Positions 28,015 to 38,760 are shown, counted from the first letter of the stretch. The stretch: 64,000 nucleotides of DNA from an uncultured Sphingomonadaceae bacterium (GCA_947503245.1 CANNCV010000001.1:619501-683500); one strand, 5' to 3'. Made by a program: numbers and translations. Notes: generated by a model not told the origin, from the letters alone.

Positions 28015-30477
28015 CTATAAAGGATTGCCATCCCTATCGCGAAAGACTTCGCGACGGCCGACATGATCGGGGGCGCTGACAAGGCCGTCCTCTTCCATCT
28101 GCTCAATCAAGCGGGCGGCGGTGTTATAGCCGACGCGCAATTGACGTTGCAGCCAGCTGGTTGATGCTTTCTGGCTTTCAAACACCATCTGGCAGGCACG
28201 GCGATAGCGTTCATTTTCCGGATTATCGTCAATCGTTGCGCCATCAAGCGCAAAGCCGCCATCAGCGGGTTCTTCAGTAACCGACTGGACATAATCGGGC
28301 TGGCCCTGTGCGCGCCAATGGTCGGCGACGCGGCGTACTTCGTCATCAGAGACAAAGGGGCCGTGCACACGGCTAAGCTGTTTGCCACCGGGCATATAGA
28401 GCATATCACCTTTGCCGAGCAGCTGCTCCGCGCCCTGTTCGCCCAAAATGGTGCGGCTGTCGATTTTTGAGGTGACGTGAAAGCTGATCCGCGTTGGTAG
28501 GTTAGCCTTGATAACGCCAGTGATAACGTCAACCGATGGCCGCTGTGTCGCCATGATAAGGTGGATGCCCGCAGCCCGCGCTTTTTGCGCCAATCGCTGG
28601 ATCAGGAATTCCACCTCTTTGCCCGCTGTCATCATCAGATCAGCGAGCTCGTCAACAATCACCACAATTTGCGGCAATGGCTCAAAATCAAGCTGCTCTT
28701 CCTCAAAAATTGGCTGGCCGCTATCAGGGTCAAAGCCGGTTTGCACCTTACGGCCCAATGGCTTGCCTTTGGCTTTGGCGATCTTCACCTTCTCATTAAA
28801 ATTTGCCAGATTGCGCACAGAGATGGACGACATCATGCGATAGCGTTCCTCCATCTGCTCCACCGCCCATTTGAGCGCGCGGACGGCCTTTGCCGGTTCG
28901 GTCACCACGGGGGAGAGCAGATGCGGAATATCATCATAGCTGGAGAGTTCCAGCATTTTGGGGTCGATCATGATCATCCGGCACTGATCGGGCGTCAGGC
29001 GATAGAGCAGTGACAGGATCATGCAGTTCAGGCCGACGGACTTACCCGAGCCGGTGGTGCCCGCCACCAGCAGATGCGGCATGGGCGAAAGATCGGCAAT
29101 AACCGGGTCGCCGCTGATATTTTTGCCCAGTATGATGGGCAATTGGCCGCGATTATCCGCAAAATGATGGCTGGCCACCATTTCATGCAGAACAACCATA
29201 TCGCGCTGTTGGTTCGGCAGTTCGATGCCAATCACATTTCGGCCGGGTATAACCGCGATACGCGCCGAAAGCGACGACATGTTGCGAGCAATATCATCGG
29301 CCAGCTGAATAACGCGGCTGGCTTTGATGCCAGGCGCTGGCTCCAGCTCATACATGGTGACCACAGGGCCAGGGCGTACAGCAGTGATATGGCCTTTAAC
29401 ATGAAAATCATCGAGCACATTTTCCAGCAAGCGCGCATTGCGCTCCAATGCCAGTTTGTCGAGCTTTGGTCCGGTGGGCGCTTCGGTCTGGTCCAGAAGA
29501 TCGAGCGACGGCAGATCATAATCACCAAAAAAATCGCCCTGACGGCTGGTCGGGCCAAGCTGCGCTTTGCGCGGCGGCAAGGACGGTTCAGTAATTTCCG
29601 GCGGAGCGCGGCGCTCTTGCCTCTCTGAAGCATCGCGCGGTTTGACCTTCTTATCGGTAACATCGCCAATATCAGTTTCGATGGCATCATCATCGCTATG
29701 GCGGGACCATGGCAGTGTGAAGCCGGTCAAGAAACTGGGCAGAGCGACGGCAAATTTTGGCTGTGGCAGGGTGAAGAGCGAGCGTTCAATGCGCAAAGCC
29801 TTCCAGACCATCCACAACCCGATAATGAGCGCTAGAGCAGACATGCCGATCATAACCCAGATTTGCAAATTCTCTGGCACCTGAGATTGCACCGCGCCAA
29901 TGCCTTTATTGGCTAAAATGCCGGTAAGTCCGCCCCATTGTGCGGGCAGACCGCCTGCGCGCCCTTCAAAAACCGTGCCGATAAACGCCGCAAGAAGCAG
30001 CAAGCCGCCACCCATTAATATGGTGTCACGCGGCCTTATCTTGTTATCGCCGCCATCCCATAAGCGCCGCGCAGTGACATAGATAAAGGGCAGAAGCAAA
30101 ACCGCAATCGGACCGATAAGATAGAGTGATCGATCGGAAACCCATGCTCCGGGCCGCCCCATCCAATTGCTGACAAGGCCGCCTGCTGCTGTGCTGGGAG
30201 ACGGATCGGATAATTCATGGCTCATCAACGCCAGTGCGAAGAACACGATGAAGACAAGCAACAGGCCAGCGACAATAAGCTCTAGGCTGCGGCCCAGACT
30301 TTCGCGCATGATAGCGCGCCAATCACCCGCTTTTGCTGATCGGGATTTGCTGCCTGTCCCGCTTTTTGTCATCGCCCTGCTCGCCATAAGGCACTCCGTA
30401 TTGTCCGGTTCGACTGCCCTTAGCGCGGCTGTCGCTGTGTTGCGGCCATAATGCACAGGCAGAGGACTCCGCGTCAA
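28015..30477 (-). CDS. ftsK: DNA translocase FtsK
   Basis: 820 aa; N-terminal TM segments, PHLLVAGTTGSGKSVGLNCMILSLLYR, DELADLMM, C-terminal gamma domain. True start may be 30387. Confidence 0.97.
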   Translation of the reverse strand: MTRSPLPVHYGRNTATAALRAVEPDNTECLMASRAMTKSGTGSKSRSAKAGDWRAIMRESLGRSLELIVAGLLLVFIVFFALALMSHELSDPSPSTAAGGLVSNWMGRPGAWVSDRSLYLIGPIAVLLLPFIYVTARRLWDGGDNKIRPRDTILMGGGLLLLAAFIGTVFEGRAGGLPAQWGGLTGILANKGIGAVQSQVPENLQIWVMIGMSALALIIGLWMVWKALRIERSLFTLPQPKFAVALPSFLTGFTLPWSRHSDDDAIETDIGDVTDKKVKPRDASERQERRAPPEITEPSLPPRKAQLGPTSRQGDFFGDYDLPSLDLLDQTEAPTGPKLDKLALERNARLLENVLDDFHVKGHITAVRPGPVVTMYELEPAPGIKASRVIQLADDIARNMSSLSARIAVIPGRNVIGIELPNQQRDMVVLHEMVASHHFADNRGQLPIILGKNISGDPVIADLSPMPHLLVAGTTGSGKSVGLNCMILSLLYRLTPDQCRMIMIDPKMLELSSYDDIPHLLSPVVTEPAKAVRALKWAVEQMEERYRMMSSISVRNLANFNEKVKIAKAKGKPLGRKVQTGFDPDSGQPIFEEEQLDFEPLPQIVVIVDELADLMMTAGKEVEFLIQRLAQKARAAGIHLIMATQRPSVDVITGVIKANLPTRISFHVTSKIDSRTILGEQGAEQLLGKGDMLYMPGGKQLSRVHGPFVSDDEVRRVADHWRAQGQPDYVQSVTEEPADGGFALDGATIDDNPENERYRRACQMVFESQKASTSWLQRQLRVGYNTAARLIEQMEEDGLVSAPDHVGRREVFRDRDGNPL

Positions 30478-30570
30478 GAGTCGAAAATGTCACGTTTTCT
30501 GCGGCTTGAATCATCTGGTGAGCGACACCAATTCTTTGCATAGACAATCATATCGCGATAAAGGCAGCTA

Positions 30571-31869
30571 ATGGCAGCAAAAAACCCCCCGCAAAGCGCA
30601 ATTAGCAGCGATGTTATTGTTTCAGGAGCAGGTCTTATAGGGCTTAGCATGGCGCTGGCATTGGCGCGTTCGGGTGTCTCTGTGCAGCTTATTGACCGGC
30701 GCAGCCCTGATGCCATTGCTCAAAGAGCAAGTCAGCAAGAGGGCGGGGATATTCGCGCCACGGCCATTATCCGCTCCAGTTGGGAAATGTTCTGCGCTTT
30801 GGGGTTGGAAGATGCTCTGGCACCAAGTTCGCAGCCTATCAATGCAATTGAAGTGCGCGATGGAGTTGCTGGCAAACCGCTGCGGTTTGCGGGTGAAGAT
30901 GGCGATGCTGAAGAACCGGGCGCGATGGGGCAGATGGTGCCTAATACTGTACTGGCCAGCGCTTTGTTTGATGCACCGTCCTGTCATGAACTTGTGACCG
31001 GGCATTTTGGTGCGGCCATTGCAGAACAGAGTGAAGATGCACATCGTCATAAAGTCAGATTGGACAATGGCACACAGATAGAGGCGTCATTATTGATAAT
31101 CGCCGAAGGACGCCAATCATCCAGCCGCGATGCCAAAGGCTTTGTGCCAACACGCTGGCAATATGATCATCATGCGATTGTCGCGACCATCGGGCACAGC
31201 CTGCCGCATCACGGCGTAGCGCATGAACTGTTCTTCACTGATGGCCCATTGGCGATGCTGCCACTGCCCGAAGCTGAGCCTGTAACAGGTGTTGCGAGTG
31301 ACGGGCATGAATATCGCTCATCGCTTGTATGGTCTTTGCCTGCGGATAAGGCAGAAGGCTATGGCGCATTGTCACCGCGGGGCTTTGCCGCAGAACTTGG
31401 CAAGATATTACAGCCATTATTTGGCGATATCTCCCCCATTGGCGAACGCGTCACATATCCTTTGTCATTCCATGTTGTGAACCACCCCGTGCGTGGGCGC
31501 AGTGTCGTCATTGGTGACGGTGCACATGCGCTGCATCCTATTGCCGGGCAAGGCTTTAACCTTGGGTTGCGGGATGTTGCCTGTCTGGCCGAAATTGTTG
31601 CAGAAAATGTACGCATGGGCCTTGATTGCGGCGATGCAGGGCAGTTGGAGCGATATAGCAATTGGCGTGATGGCGATGTCACCATGATGGCGGCAGCGAC
31701 GGATGGACTGACCCGTATCTTTGGGCTTTCCGGTAAAACCGCCAGCAAAATCCGTCAGGCCGGTATGGCCATGGTCGGCGGTGTGCCGGCACTGCGTAAT
31801 ATAGTGGCCAGTGAAGCGCGCGGTGAAGCAGGGCGGTTGCCGCGACTGTTACAGGGCTTAGAGGTTTAG
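30571..31869 (+). CDS. UbiH/UbiF-type FAD-dependent monooxygenase
   Basis: DVIVSGAGLIGLSMALALARSGVSVQLID; VVIGDGAHALHPIAGQGFNLGLRDVACLAE. Confidence 0.92.
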   Translation: MAAKNPPQSAISSDVIVSGAGLIGLSMALALARSGVSVQLIDRRSPDAIAQRASQQEGGDIRATAIIRSSWEMFCALGLEDALAPSSQPINAIEVRDGVAGKPLRFAGEDGDAEEPGAMGQMVPNTVLASALFDAPSCHELVTGHFGAAIAEQSEDAHRHKVRLDNGTQIEASLLIIAEGRQSSSRDAKGFVPTRWQYDHHAIVATIGHSLPHHGVAHELFFTDGPLAMLPLPEAEPVTGVASDGHEYRSSLVWSLPADKAEGYGALSPRGFAAELGKILQPLFGDISPIGERVTYPLSFHVVNHPVRGRSVVIGDGAHALHPIAGQGFNLGLRDVACLAEIVAENVRMGLDCGDAGQLERYSNWRDGDVTMMAAATDGLTRIFGLSGKTASKIRQAGMAMVGGVPALRNIVASEARGEAGRLPRLLQGLEV

Positions 31870-32006
31870 GCTTAAGCCTAGGGATATCTCTGATCATATC
31901 CTTGAGCATAACCAATGCCAGACTTGCAACTTTCCACGCCATGGTGCAGGGCATAATGATTATGCGGCGCACACGCTCTCCCTCTTTCATCACCTGATAT
32001 TCGGCT

Positions 32007-33320
32007 ATGTCTCCCTTTCCTTGGCTTGACCTTGTCATTATCGGGCTATTGATATTGCTCAACGGCGTTTTTGCTATGTCGGAGCTGGCCATTGTGTCAG
32101 CCCGCACGGCGCGATTGGCGTCTATGGCCGAAGATGGCAATCGCGGTGCACGTGTGGCGATGAAACTGGCCACTGATCCGGGCCGCTTTTTGTCGACAGT
32201 ACAGGTCGGCATTACGCTGATCGGCATTTTGGCGGGTGCCTATTCGGGCTCTAGCCTGGGCGGCCCAGTGGGTGAGCGGCTACAGGCTCTGGGGTTGGCA
32301 GCCGATATGTCCGCCAGTGTCGGTTTCGCGCTGGTTATCGGTGTGACCACCTATGCATCATTGGTTATCGGCGAATTGGTTCCCAAACAGATCGCATTGC
32401 GCTCTGCTGAGCGGATTGCAGTGGCCATGGCTGTGCCTATGGACGCTTTGGCACGTATTGCTTTGCCTATTGTTTGGCTGCTTGACCGAACAAGCGCACT
32501 CATCTTTCGCCTTATGGGCTTGCGGCGTTCATCCGATGATGTGGTGACCGCAGAAGAATTGCAGATGGTCTTTGCAGAAGCCACTCGGTCCGGCGTTATT
32601 GAGGAACAAGAACGGGCGATTATTTCCGGCGTTGTGCGCTTGGGGGATCGTCCTGTCCGTGAAATTATGACACCGCGTACAGAGATTGACTCTGTTGATG
32701 TGAATGCAAGCAAAGACGAGATTCTGGCGCTGCTGGAGCGTTCACCGCATAGCCTGTTGCCGGTCACTGATGGCAGTGTTGATGATATTATCGGCATTAT
32801 AAAGGTGCGCCAACTATTGAAAGAGATGGTGTCAGGCAAGATACCCGATTTGCGCGGCATGATGCTGCCTGCGGCGACAGTCCCGGACCAACGTGATGCC
32901 ATGGATGCTCTGGGTGTGCTCCAAAGTGCTGATGTTGCCATGGTCATGGTTCGCGATGAATATGGCCATCTTGACGGGCTGCTGACTCCGGCTGACTTTC
33001 TGTCAGCGCTGGCGGGCAATTTTGTGTCCGATCAGGACCATGACGAAGATTTGAGCATCATTGAACGCAATGATGGCAGCCTTTTGGTGCCCGGCGCTCT
33101 CGCTGCGGATGTTATGGCAGAGCGCACTGGCATCAAGTTTGATGATAACCGCGACTTCGCCACTGTTGCAGGTTATGCATTGGCAATATTGCGCAGACTG
33201 CCCAAAGAGGGTGAGCAATTTAGTGATCAGGGCTGGCAGTTTGAGATTATCGATATGGACAATCGCAAGATAGACAAATTGCTGGTCAGCAAATTGCCGG
33301 AAGATAGCAAAAAGACCTGA
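32007..33320 (+). CDS. Hemolysin/CorC family (DUF21 + CBS + transporter-associated domain)
   Basis: LLNGVFAMSELAIVSARTARLASMAEDGNRGARVAMKLATDPGRFLSTVQVGITLIGILAGAYSG; REIMTPRTEIDSVDV. Confidence 0.93.
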   Translation: MSPFPWLDLVIIGLLILLNGVFAMSELAIVSARTARLASMAEDGNRGARVAMKLATDPGRFLSTVQVGITLIGILAGAYSGSSLGGPVGERLQALGLAADMSASVGFALVIGVTTYASLVIGELVPKQIALRSAERIAVAMAVPMDALARIALPIVWLLDRTSALIFRLMGLRRSSDDVVTAEELQMVFAEATRSGVIEEQERAIISGVVRLGDRPVREIMTPRTEIDSVDVNASKDEILALLERSPHSLLPVTDGSVDDIIGIIKVRQLLKEMVSGKIPDLRGMMLPAATVPDQRDAMDALGVLQSADVAMVMVRDEYGHLDGLLTPADFLSALAGNFVSDQDHDEDLSIIERNDGSLLVPGALAADVMAERTGIKFDDNRDFATVAGYALAILRRLPKEGEQFSDQGWQFEIIDMDNRKIDKLLVSKLPEDSKKT

Positions 33321-33346
33321 TCCTTTTCAGGCCAAAATTAAGGATA

Positions 33347-33850
33347 TTATCTGCCGGGTGCGCCAGCGCCGCCGCCTGTTCCCGGTGCGCCGACTGTTCC
33401 GATATTTCCGAACAGATCTTCAAAGAAGCCGCGCTCACGGCCCAATGTTGGTGTTTTATCGCCTTCAGGAGATAGGTTTACAGCCAGCTCTACGCCCGTT
33501 TTGTTAACGCCAACAACATTGCCGCGATCATCAAATTCGATGCGCAATACGGTTTGTGCACTCGGCTTTGGGCGGGCAAATGCCAGTTGACGGGTATCAC
33601 GTGCGACATAATACCATTGGTTTTTGTCAAACTGACCAACAAATGTTGGCCGGCCCAGCGTATCTTCTACAGAACGTTTATTATCGACGCCGGGTTGTAT
33701 TGCGCTGACCAATACCTGATCTGCCACATAGCCCTGATGGCCGCGAATTTGGGTGCAGCCAGAAAGAACGACCGCGCAACCTGCTATCAGGCATGCAGTT
33801 TTCAAAGTGCTGGAAAGTGATTTGGATGATCTGTGTTTCATAATATCCAC
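33347..33850 (-). CDS. bamE: Outer membrane protein assembly factor BamE
   Basis: Lipobox LSGCTQIRGHQGYVAD; DNKRSVEDTLGRPTFVGQFDKNQWYYVARDT. Confidence 0.9.
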   Translation of the reverse strand: MDIMKHRSSKSLSSTLKTACLIAGCAVVLSGCTQIRGHQGYVADQVLVSAIQPGVDNKRSVEDTLGRPTFVGQFDKNQWYYVARDTRQLAFARPKPSAQTVLRIEFDDRGNVVGVNKTGVELAVNLSPEGDKTPTLGRERGFFEDLFGNIGTVGAPGTGGGAGAPGR

Positions 33851-34042
33851 CGGCTCGGTTTATCCCTTAACTGCAATTTCGCTTTGGACCCCATGAGTCC
33901 GCAATCATGTGTTGCGCATCGCATCTGTCCGCACAAATAGCAATATCCGATTCTACCGGCACAGCTATGCAACCTTATATTGCCAAGCGCGTTATGGACT
34001 TTAATGTCACAAATGACACTTTAACGGGGAGTGAATTACTAA

Positions 34043-34594
34043 ATGCGGTCGATTTTTACTCCGCTCTCGCGATTGTTTCGCAAAGATGACAGGCGGGATG
34101 CGGTTATGCCGCTCTATAATGCCATTGTTGCCGAAGCACGCAACCCCTATTGGTATGAAGCTGGCGGCCTTAAAGACACGATAAACGGCCGTTTCAACAT
34201 GCTTATTACGCTGATAGTTCTGGTCCTGCTGAAATTGGAATCCATCGATGGACAGGATGAGGCCAGCGTAGCGATAACCGAATTATTTGTCGACGATATG
34301 GATGAACAGATGCGTCAACAAGGCATTGGCGATGTCGTGGTTGGCAAACGCATTGGCAAGATGGTCAGTGCATTGGGTGGCCGTCTTACAGTGTTCCGCA
34401 AAACATTTTTGCTATCAGGTGATGATCGCAATACGGCAATGGATGCACTGTTAAAGCGAAATCTTTATGAAGATGAAGACGTTAGCCAAGAGGCCTTGCG
34501 CAGCACGCGTAATGCTTTAATCGCACGTTATGAAGGGCTTCAAGCCCATTCAACAGACCGTATTTTTGCAGGTGATCTTTGGTCATCATTATGA
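34043..34594 (+). CDS. Ubiquinol-cytochrome c chaperone family (CBP3-like)
   Basis: LYNAIVAEARNPYWYEAGGLKDTINGRFNMLITLIVLVLLKLE; FVDDMDEQMRQQGIGDVVVGKRIGKMVSALGGR. Confidence 0.9.
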   Translation: MRSIFTPLSRLFRKDDRRDAVMPLYNAIVAEARNPYWYEAGGLKDTINGRFNMLITLIVLVLLKLESIDGQDEASVAITELFVDDMDEQMRQQGIGDVVVGKRIGKMVSALGGRLTVFRKTFLLSGDDRNTAMDALLKRNLYEDEDVSQEALRSTRNALIARYEGLQAHSTDRIFAGDLWSSL

Positions 34595-34623
34595 CCGACA
34601 GATATTAAGGCTATAATATTAGT

Positions 34624-35202
34624 TTGATGCATATGGATAATGCACACTCCCATAATGATGAACAGCAAGCGGAATATTCCGTTGTTGTTGATATTCGCCA
34701 GTTGAGCGACGCTCCGACCAAAATATCCGCCACTGCGCAAGAAAGAGCCGCATTGGCAAAGCGTTTTGATATTATCGATATTGAGGAATTGTCGGCAACT
34801 ATTGGCTATCGGCATGATGATGCGGCGGTGATGGCCACTGGCCGATTGTCAGCGGATATTGTGCAGCAATGCGTTGTTTCTCTAGAACCATTTTCAACCA
34901 ACATCACGCATGATTTCTCTATCGTCTTTCAGCCTGTAGAGACCGTTTCAGATTTGCCGGAACAAGATGCTGAAAGCGGTGATGACAGTTTTGAAATTGA
35001 TAGTGATGATTGTGACGTGATGACCTATGCTGATGGTCGCTTCGACATAGGAGAGGCCGTTGCTCAAACTTTGGCGCTGGAGCTAGACCCGTTTCCACGG
35101 GGGCCCAATGCAGAAGATGTTGCAAAGGCGCATGGCTTGGTCACCGAAGTGCCAAAGGACAACCCCTTTGCGATGTTGGAACAGCTTAAGCCCAAGGGCT
35201 AA
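34624..35202 (+). CDS. DUF177/YceD family protein
   Basis: RLSADIVQQCVVSLEPF...DIGEAVAQTLALELDPFPRGPNA; NPFAMLEQLK. Confidence 0.88.
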   Translation: MMHMDNAHSHNDEQQAEYSVVVDIRQLSDAPTKISATAQERAALAKRFDIIDIEELSATIGYRHDDAAVMATGRLSADIVQQCVVSLEPFSTNITHDFSIVFQPVETVSDLPEQDAESGDDSFEIDSDDCDVMTYADGRFDIGEAVAQTLALELDPFPRGPNAEDVAKAHGLVTEVPKDNPFAMLEQLKPKG

Positions 35203-35236
35203 TGTTCACCATTATCTGCAAATATGCGCTCGCGCT

Positions 35237-35776
35237 TCAAAACGGGACTTCATCGTCCAGATCATCATAGCCACCGCTTGGCCCTGATCCGCCAGAACCG
35301 CCACCCATCGAGCCGCTTCCGCCGCCGCCTTGGTTCCAGCCACCAGAACCACCGCCTGATCCTCCAGAGGCACCTCCGCCATAGCCACCGCCCATGGAGC
35401 CGCCACCACCGCCGCCGCCGGCATTTGCGCTATCAAGCATGGTCAGAGTGCCATTATAGCCCTGCAAAACCACCTCTGTGGTATAGCGGTCATTGCCTTG
35501 CTGATCCTGCCATTTGCGTGTGCGCAAGCTGCCCTCGACATAAACCTTGCTGCCTTTTTTCAGGTAGCTCTCTGCAATCTTGACCAGCCCTTCGGAGAAG
35601 ATAGCGACCGAAACCCATTCCGTGCGCTCTTGCTTTTCGCCGGTATTGCGATCCTTCCAACTTTCTGAGCAAGCAAGCCGCAAATTGCATACACGGCCAC
35701 CACTTTGAAAGCTGCGCACTTCAGGGTCTGCACCCAAATTGCCGATGAGAATGACTTTATTGACCGAGCCTGCCAC
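35237..35776 (-). CDS. ssb: Single-stranded DNA-binding protein
   Basis: [57 protein letters not shown]; Gly-rich linker, DDEVPF tip. Confidence 0.97.
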   Translation of the reverse strand: MAGSVNKVILIGNLGADPEVRSFQSGGRVCNLRLACSESWKDRNTGEKQERTEWVSVAIFSEGLVKIAESYLKKGSKVYVEGSLRTRKWQDQQGNDRYTTEVVLQGYNGTLTMLDSANAGGGGGGGSMGGGYGGGASGGSGGGSGGWNQGGGGSGSMGGGSGGSGPSGGYDDLDDEVPF

Positions 35777-35824
35777 GAATCGCGCTCCCTTATTGAAAAC
35801 CAGTTATGCTATTTTCTAACCCTA

Positions 35825-37690
35825 TTAGAGGCCAAATGCACGGGCGGTCCAATAGGTTATCCCCGCAGCAATCCATGCCAGTGCGAAGAGATAAACGGTC
35901 ATGAAGATCGGCCAGCGCCAACTATTGGTTTCGCGCCGCGTCACTGCGATGGTGGATATGCATTGGGGCGCAAAGACAAACCAGGCAAGAAAGGCCAAGG
36001 CTGTGGGTAATGACCAGCGCCCGGCCAAAGTGCCGCCTAGCTCTTGCGCTTGTACATCCTCATCTTCGGCATCAATGGCATAGGTGGTGGCCAGAGCAGA
36101 TACCGCAACTTCACGGGCGGCCATAGCGGGAATGATGGCCAGCGCGATATCGCGGCTAAAACCAATAGGTGCTACAACCGGTTCAATCGCTGCGGCGATG
36201 CGTCCTGCTGCGCTATAATCGGATTGTGTTCCTGCAACATCATCGGGTTTTTGCGGGAAGGTCAGCAATAGCCACAAAGCAATGGTTGCGACAAAGATGA
36301 TGGTTCCAGCGCGGCGCAGGAAAATCCATGCCCGTTGCCACAGGCCCAGCAATATATCGCGTGGACGTGGCCATTGATATTTGGGCATTTCCATCAAAAA
36401 CCCAGCGGCATCGCCTTTGGTTACTGATCTACGCAACACCCACGCGACCAGCATCGCCCCAGCAATACCAAACAGATAAAGGCCGAACAGCACAACGCCC
36501 TGCAAGCCCACAAATGGGGCCAATTCGGTATTGGGAATGAAAGCGCCGATAATCACGGTGTAAACTGGCAGGCGCGCCGAGCAGGTGATAATCGGCGCAA
36601 CCAATATGGTCGTCAGCCTGTCCTTGGCATCGGAAATGCTGCGCGTGGCCATAATCCCGGGAATGGCGCATGCGAAAGAGGAGAGGAGCGGGATAAATGA
36701 TCTACCGGACAGGCCAACGCTTGCCATCAACCGGTCCATGATAAACGCAGCGCGCGCCATATAGCCGCTGGCTTCCAGCAACAATATGAACAGGAATAAT
36801 ATGATAATTTGCGGCAGGAAGACGATTACCGAGCCAATGCCAGCAATCACCCCTTCGGTGAGCATATCGCGAAAAAAGCCTTCGGGCAGAACCGCTTTTG
36901 CGCCATCGCCCAATGTACCAATGCTAGCCTCAATACCGTCCATAAAGGGCGTCGCCCAACTGAACACCGCTTGGAATATTACAAATAACAGGCCGAGCAA
37001 TATAAGCGGACCGGAAAAACTGTTCAGCAATATGCGATCAGCCTGTTTGGACAAACGGCGGCCCGCTGTCTCACCAATGATGATGTCACGGGTTATGGCG
37101 CGAGCTGCTTTTCGTCGTGCTGCTATGCTGTCACCCATTAGCTGCGTGGGCAAGGGTGCTTTGGTCGGATCCGCATTGACCAAAGCAGCATTAGCGGCGT
37201 CGATTAAGGCATCCAGCCCGCGTTTGCGAACAGCAACCGTTTCGACTACCGGTACGTTTAGTGCTTTGCTAAGCGCTGCCGGGTCCAGTGTTAGTCCATC
37301 ACGCTGGGCCAGATCGATCATATTCAGTGCGATCACCGTCGGCTGGCCAAGCGCCAAAACCTCAAGGGCAAAGGCGAGATGCTGCTCTAAATTGGCGGCA
37401 TCAAGCACCAGCAAAAGCAGATCGGGGCGATTCTCACCTTCTTGTTCGCCCATGATGACACCGCGGGTTACCGCCTCGTCCGGGCTTGTCGGGTCGAGAC
37501 TGTAACTGCCTGGCAGGTCAATAATCTCGCACGATGTGCCATCTGCGAGTGTCAGGCGACCGGCTTTGCGTTCAACTGTTACGCCGGGATAGTTGGCAAT
37601 TTTCTGCCGTGCGCCGGTCAATGCATTGAACAATGCGCTTTTGCCAGCATTGGGGTTGCCAACCAGCGCGATGAGTGGCTGCTTAGTCAT
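35825..37690 (-). CDS. feoB: Ferrous iron transporter FeoB
   Basis: ALVGNPNAGKSALFNALTGARQKIANYPGVTVERK G domain; DLPGSYSL; multiple TM segments. Confidence 0.97.
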   Translation of the reverse strand: MTKQPLIALVGNPNAGKSALFNALTGARQKIANYPGVTVERKAGRLTLADGTSCEIIDLPGSYSLDPTSPDEAVTRGVIMGEQEGENRPDLLLLVLDAANLEQHLAFALEVLALGQPTVIALNMIDLAQRDGLTLDPAALSKALNVPVVETVAVRKRGLDALIDAANAALVNADPTKAPLPTQLMGDSIAARRKAARAITRDIIIGETAGRRLSKQADRILLNSFSGPLILLGLLFVIFQAVFSWATPFMDGIEASIGTLGDGAKAVLPEGFFRDMLTEGVIAGIGSVIVFLPQIIILFLFILLLEASGYMARAAFIMDRLMASVGLSGRSFIPLLSSFACAIPGIMATRSISDAKDRLTTILVAPIITCSARLPVYTVIIGAFIPNTELAPFVGLQGVVLFGLYLFGIAGAMLVAWVLRRSVTKGDAAGFLMEMPKYQWPRPRDILLGLWQRAWIFLRRAGTIIFVATIALWLLLTFPQKPDDVAGTQSDYSAAGRIAAAIEPVVAPIGFSRDIALAIIPAMAAREVAVSALATTYAIDAEDEDVQAQELGGTLAGRWSLPTALAFLAWFVFAPQCISTIAVTRRETNSWRWPIFMTVYLFALAWIAAGITYWTARAFGL

Positions 37691-37956
37691 GGCGTTTCGT
37701 CCGATGTGGTTGAAGGCGCTAGAGGTTCAACTGTGATTGCCAGTGCATGTTTGCGGCGGATGGCAACGGTGACTCGCCCAATTTCCAAAGCAATGGGGTC
37801 GCGGCCGAAAAATACGCCGCGTTGGCGTATGGTCACTTCCTCTCCAACATCTATGCCCAATGCACGCAGGCGGCGTCCTTCGGCTTCCGGGAAACACGAC
37901 CAATCAACATTGGCGATGCGAACGGGTTGATTGTTGGTGAGCTTATCAAGAATCAT
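37687..37956 (-). CDS. feoA: Ferrous iron transport protein FeoA
   Basis: LRALGIDVGEEVTIRQRGVFFGRDPIALEIGRVTVAIRRKHALAITVE; 4-bp overlap with feoB. Start 37956 preferred over 38022. Confidence 0.87.
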   Translation of the reverse strand: MILDKLTNNQPVRIANVDWSCFPEAEGRRLRALGIDVGEEVTIRQRGVFFGRDPIALEIGRVTVAIRRKHALAITVEPLAPSTTSDETP

Positions 37957-38041
37957 GAGGTTGGTTTGCACCAGTCGCAAGTCTGCCGAGCATGCGGGAT
38001 GCCACTCGTTATAGTGACACATTTAGGAGCAGGCGTTTGTT

Positions 38042-38063
38042 AATGCAAACGATTATCAATTCA
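38042..38063. promoter_or_regulatory. Candidate Fur box upstream of feoAB
   Basis: AATGCAAACGATTATCAATTCA; reverse strand TGATAATCGTTTGCA resembles Fur-box hexamers. Confidence 0.5.
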
Positions 38064-38079
38064 AATCGGCGTGATAGCT

Positions 38080-38760
38080 TTATTTCTTGCCAGGATAACG
38101 CAGCCGCCCAAGAAAACTGCCCAGATCAAATGATTCTCGGTCGGTATTCAACCATTTGGCTTTGACCTTTTCGAACTGCATAACGTTCTCAATCCGCCGT
38201 TCCAGAAAAGCACGGGTTTCGGCATGGTCTTCGCTGTCATCATCAAGAAAGTGCATCAGGGTTGATGAATAGACGCCGGTCAAAATGGTTCTTTTGGTAT
38301 AATGATTATAGTCTGTGGCTGTATCACCCGCCATGCGCCAGATCAGATCGGCAGTGCGCCATGAAATTTTGCCTGCTCGCTTGAGATTAACCGGCAAGGC
38401 CAGAATAGCGATAGCACGGCGCAAGGCTTCTTTTTCTTGCTCTACTGATGTGAAGCGATACCAGACAAGCTCTGTAATCTTGCTGCGAATTTTCATCGTA
38501 TTCAGCTTGTCTTCACTGAAATCGCGCTGCATTTTTGCGTCTATATGCAGAATCCACTGGTCGACCATATCAATAGGACCGTCAGGAAAAGCCAAGCGGG
38601 CAATCGCTGGGTCTATGCCCTGTCCATTGGCGGCGTTGGTCAGGGCCTCGTCGCTCCATCCATCAAAGGCGGCTTCTTGTGCTATAAAGGGTGGCAACCA
38701 TGTGCGCACCTCATCAACGGTGTAATCTTCGGGCAGGCTTTCCATCAATATATCAGTCAT
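38080..38760 (-). CDS. COQ9 family protein
   Basis: GPIDMVDQWILHIDAKMQ...ALPVNLKRAGKISWRTADLIWRMAGDTATDYNHYTKRTILTGVYSSTLMHFLDD. Confidence 0.93.
   Translation of the reverse strand: MTDILMESLPEDYTVDEVRTWLPPFIAQEAAFDGWSDEALTNAANGQGIDPAIARLAFPDGPIDMVDQWILHIDAKMQRDFSEDKLNTMKIRSKITELVWYRFTSVEQEKEALRRAIAILALPVNLKRAGKISWRTADLIWRMAGDTATDYNHYTKRTILTGVYSSTLMHFLDDDSEDHAETRAFLERRIENVMQFEKVKAKWLNTDRESFDLGSFLGRLRYPGKK

Noticed and set aside
31867-31880. 14-bp palindrome TAGGCTTAAGCCTA at the end of the UbiH-like gene
   Set aside because: Short, at a stop codon, no T-run; likely incidental.
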